NCBI GenBank assembly: GCA_007132465.1
Contig: SLOP01000005.1
Span: forward strand, 1 to 64,000
Reading direction: 5' to 3'
Length of the DNA stretch: 64,000 bases
Source: Candidatus Izemoplasma sp.
Lineage (GTDB): Bacteria > Bacillota_I > Bacilli_A > Izemoplasmatales > Izemoplasmataceae
Positions 61,917 to 64,000 of this stretch are shown here, piece by piece. The number at the start of each line of letters is the position of its first letter. Positions within the stretch are counted from its first letter, which is position 1. The notes under the pieces are model-generated. The model did no database searches, was not told where the DNA came from, and saw only the letters and a list, made by a program, of their open reading frames with translations. The translations under genes were made by a program, and so were the position numbers.

Positions 61917-64000
61917 TGAAGCTTGTTGAAGCCTTACTGAAAACCGACGACGCCATCGTCGTCAGCGACAACCGAACCAAACGCCTAGCGTTGCGTATTT
62001 TGCGCGAACGGGGCGTGTTTTGTCGTGTGCGGTTTATGACGCCACGCGATTTCATCGACGCGGCGCTCTTCCCCTTAACTGACCGAACGCTGCTGTCGAT
62101 TGCTCGGACCCTCGGCCAACCGCTTGAGGTCGCTTCCCCCTGGCTTTCGTGGGTGCATGGGAATGCCGAGTCAACGACCCCTAGACTGACGACGCTTCAA
62201 ACCATCAAAGCGAACGCAAAAGCGGCGGGGTTGCTTAAGCCAGCACCTCATGCTGAGGCACTCTTTCACCGAAAAACCGTGCTTGTCGATTATGTCATGG
62301 TTGATGATAGGCTAGAAAAAGCGCTCACTTGCGCCACACACCACGGGGCGCGCATCCTAAATATCAACGAAACCCCCACGCCAAACGTCGGTGTGTGGCG
62401 AGAAGACAACGCCGACACGGCCCTTGCCCGCGTCGCATGCGCGGTACGTCAAGCGCACGCCGAGGGCACGCCTTTAAACGCCATCAGCCTGATGGTTGCC
62501 GATCCGGTTTACGTTACCCCGGCGCGTCGATTGTTGCGTGCGTTTGGCATACCGTTTAATGATCACATCGGCACGTTGCTCGGTCACACCGACACAGCAA
62601 AACGCTTCTTAGCAGCGCTTGAAGCCTCGGACAACCCCTTGGAAACAGCGATTCATGAAGCCTACAACGCCTTAACATCAACCCGAGGCGCCACGCTTCG
62701 TGCGATTCAATCGGAAGCTGTGCGGGCACTTGATGCGTGTGATAATTTGGCCGATGCAAAGGCGTTTTTACGTTACCGCTTTGCTCGACGACGCTTGCCA
62801 AATCAAGCGTACGATAACGCCGTGACGTTGGCCATGTTCGACCCTGAAAAGACTCGAGGCCTTAACAAACTTTATGTCCTCGGGTGTACTGAGGGAATGT
62901 TCCCCCGCTTTGCAACCGATGATTTATTGAGTGATGATGAACGACACGCGCTTGGGTTTTGGCGTCAAAGCGAGCGAAATAATCGAATCGAACAGGCTGT
63001 GATGCGGTCGCTTGCGTATCCGGATCAGACAATCTTGAGCGTGGCGCGCGACGTCCATGGTGAAACGCATGTGCCAGCGGGCGTGTTGGCTGCGTTTGCC
63101 GATGCCGATAAGCCGGTGCTGCTTGGGCAACGCTTTAGTGACCTTTATGACACACTTAAAGGCAAAGAGGCATACGATGCATACATGATGTATGGCGCCA
63201 AAAGAGAAGAACGGCGTCTCATCACCGGTGAGCGACTCAAACAGTATAATGCGTATGACCACGCGTTTGACGGCATAAGTCAAGCGACGTTAGCCCGCTT
63301 TTTGCCAGACAAACCGACGGTATCGTACTCGGCGCTGCAACACTTTTTCGCCTGTAAGTTTCGCTACTATGCCGACCATGTGTTAACCTTGCGACCTCGA
63401 GAAGAAAACTTTACCCTTGATATTGGCAACTTTTTTCATCAAATCCTCGAGCAAACCACCCGCGGTGAAAACTTAGAGATAGCCCTTGAAACCGCCAAGG
63501 CCGCGCTCACAAACGAACGATCGTACGCGGCCAAAGAACGGTTTTTCCTCGACGTAGCGTGCGCGGCTTTGCGCCGTGCGGTGCCGATTATTCATGCCCA
63601 ACGAGCACGCTCAGGTTACACCATCGAAGCGACCGAGAAACGGGTGGTGCATGAAAACGATGTGGCTTACCATAAAGGGTTTATCGACCAGGTGCTCTCG
63701 CACACGACCGACGACGTCATCGACACCGTCTTAATTGATTATAAAACAGGCAAGGCAACCCTCAATCTCCGCATGGCGTTATATGGGCTTTCAGCGCAGC
63801 TGTTATATTATGTGTGGCTCTTGATGAAAACAGAACCGGAAACACGACGCATCCAGGGTTTTTACGAACAGACTGTGTTTTATCGTCCAACAAAGCTTAA
63901 GGAAGGTGAGCGTTTGAACGAATCGCTCGAACAACACCTCGCTTGGCAAGGGTATACTGTGGAAGACGTGGCCGCGGTGTTGACGCTCGATCCCGACGTT
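61917..64000 (+). CDS. AddB/RexB-like PD-(D/E)XK nuclease, 3'-partial
   Basis: The frame is open from the GTG at 61917 to the window end (694 codons so far), so it is truncated. It begins MKLVEALLKTDDAIVVSDNR; GGGGAG lies 10 bases upstream and rlmN ends 6 bases before. I see no Walker A motif. The C-terminal part has FACKFRYYADHVL (first Fe-S-type Cys, about residue 478), GNFFHQILEQ, HKGFIDQVL and LIDYKTGK (about 606-613), the order of RecB-family nuclease motifs as in AddB. The nuclease motif comes earlier than in the 1160-residue B. subtilis AddB. Probably part of a recombinational-repair helicase-nuclease, with the AddA partner downstream. Confidence 0.75.

Overview
The window is a 64-kb piece of a Bacilli-type (Firmicutes) chromosome. 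PolC, the DnaB/DnaI helicase loader pair, YlbF/YlbG, KhpA, gmk-rpoZ, a CcpA-like regulator, three tRNA-sensing T-box leaders and an L19-type leader are all hallmarks of that class. The G+C content looks close to one half. Many genes end in TGA and Trp is encoded by TGG, so the code is standard. The oversized Opp transporter subunits, the peptidase-rich content and the absence of any cell-wall gene in the window make me think of a Mollicutes-related lineage (Izemoplasmatales/Acholeplasmatales-like) with unusually high G+C. That placement is inference.

Layout. 1-9900: an oligopeptide ABC transporter (oppA partial at the edge, oppB, oppC, oppD, oppF) plus a small membrane protein; oppC, oppD and oppF carry large extra domains. 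9977-16100: transaldolase and deformylase (minus), phosphofructokinase, a UPF0223 protein, a pseudouridine synthase and a membrane GGDEF protein (plus), then a cysteine desulfurase with a small unknown gene (minus). 16353-21300: ylbF-ylbG-rpsP-khpA, a NatAB-like ABC exporter, then rimM-trmD-rplS. 21376-23854: a CcpA-like regulator and T-box-controlled tyrS. 24051-26401: a zinc/cadmium-type P1B ATPase with its ArsR/SmtB sensor (minus). 26519-33890: dipeptidase PepV, a GGDEF plus degenerate HD-GYP protein, trmB, an M42 peptidase, an ECF S component with type III pantothenate kinase, and acpP. 34007-44003: polA, a CDF transporter, a nitroreductase, mutM, coaE, dnaB, dnaI and T-box-controlled mazG-like/thrS. 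44043-53820: rqcH (minus), gmk, rpoZ, polC, a Bax-inhibitor-1-like protein and pepF. 53968-58032: a frameshifted membrane gene and T-box-controlled pheST. 58067-64000: a MocR-type regulator divergent from alanine dehydrogenase, rlmN, and the start of an AddB-like nuclease that runs off the window.

Together the genes describe a peptide-consuming organism: Opp imports peptides, PepF, PepV and the M42 enzyme hydrolyse them, alanine dehydrogenase can deaminate alanine, and PFK and transaldolase serve sugar metabolism. Pantothenate is probably scavenged (ECF S component, CoaX, CoaE). Translation genes are controlled by uncharged tRNA through T boxes. There is no phage, insertion sequence, CRISPR array, rRNA or tRNA gene in the window. 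The most unusual items are the remodelled Opp complex, a cloverleaf-like structured element at a convergent gene junction, and a MocR regulator whose expected PLP lysine is an arginine.
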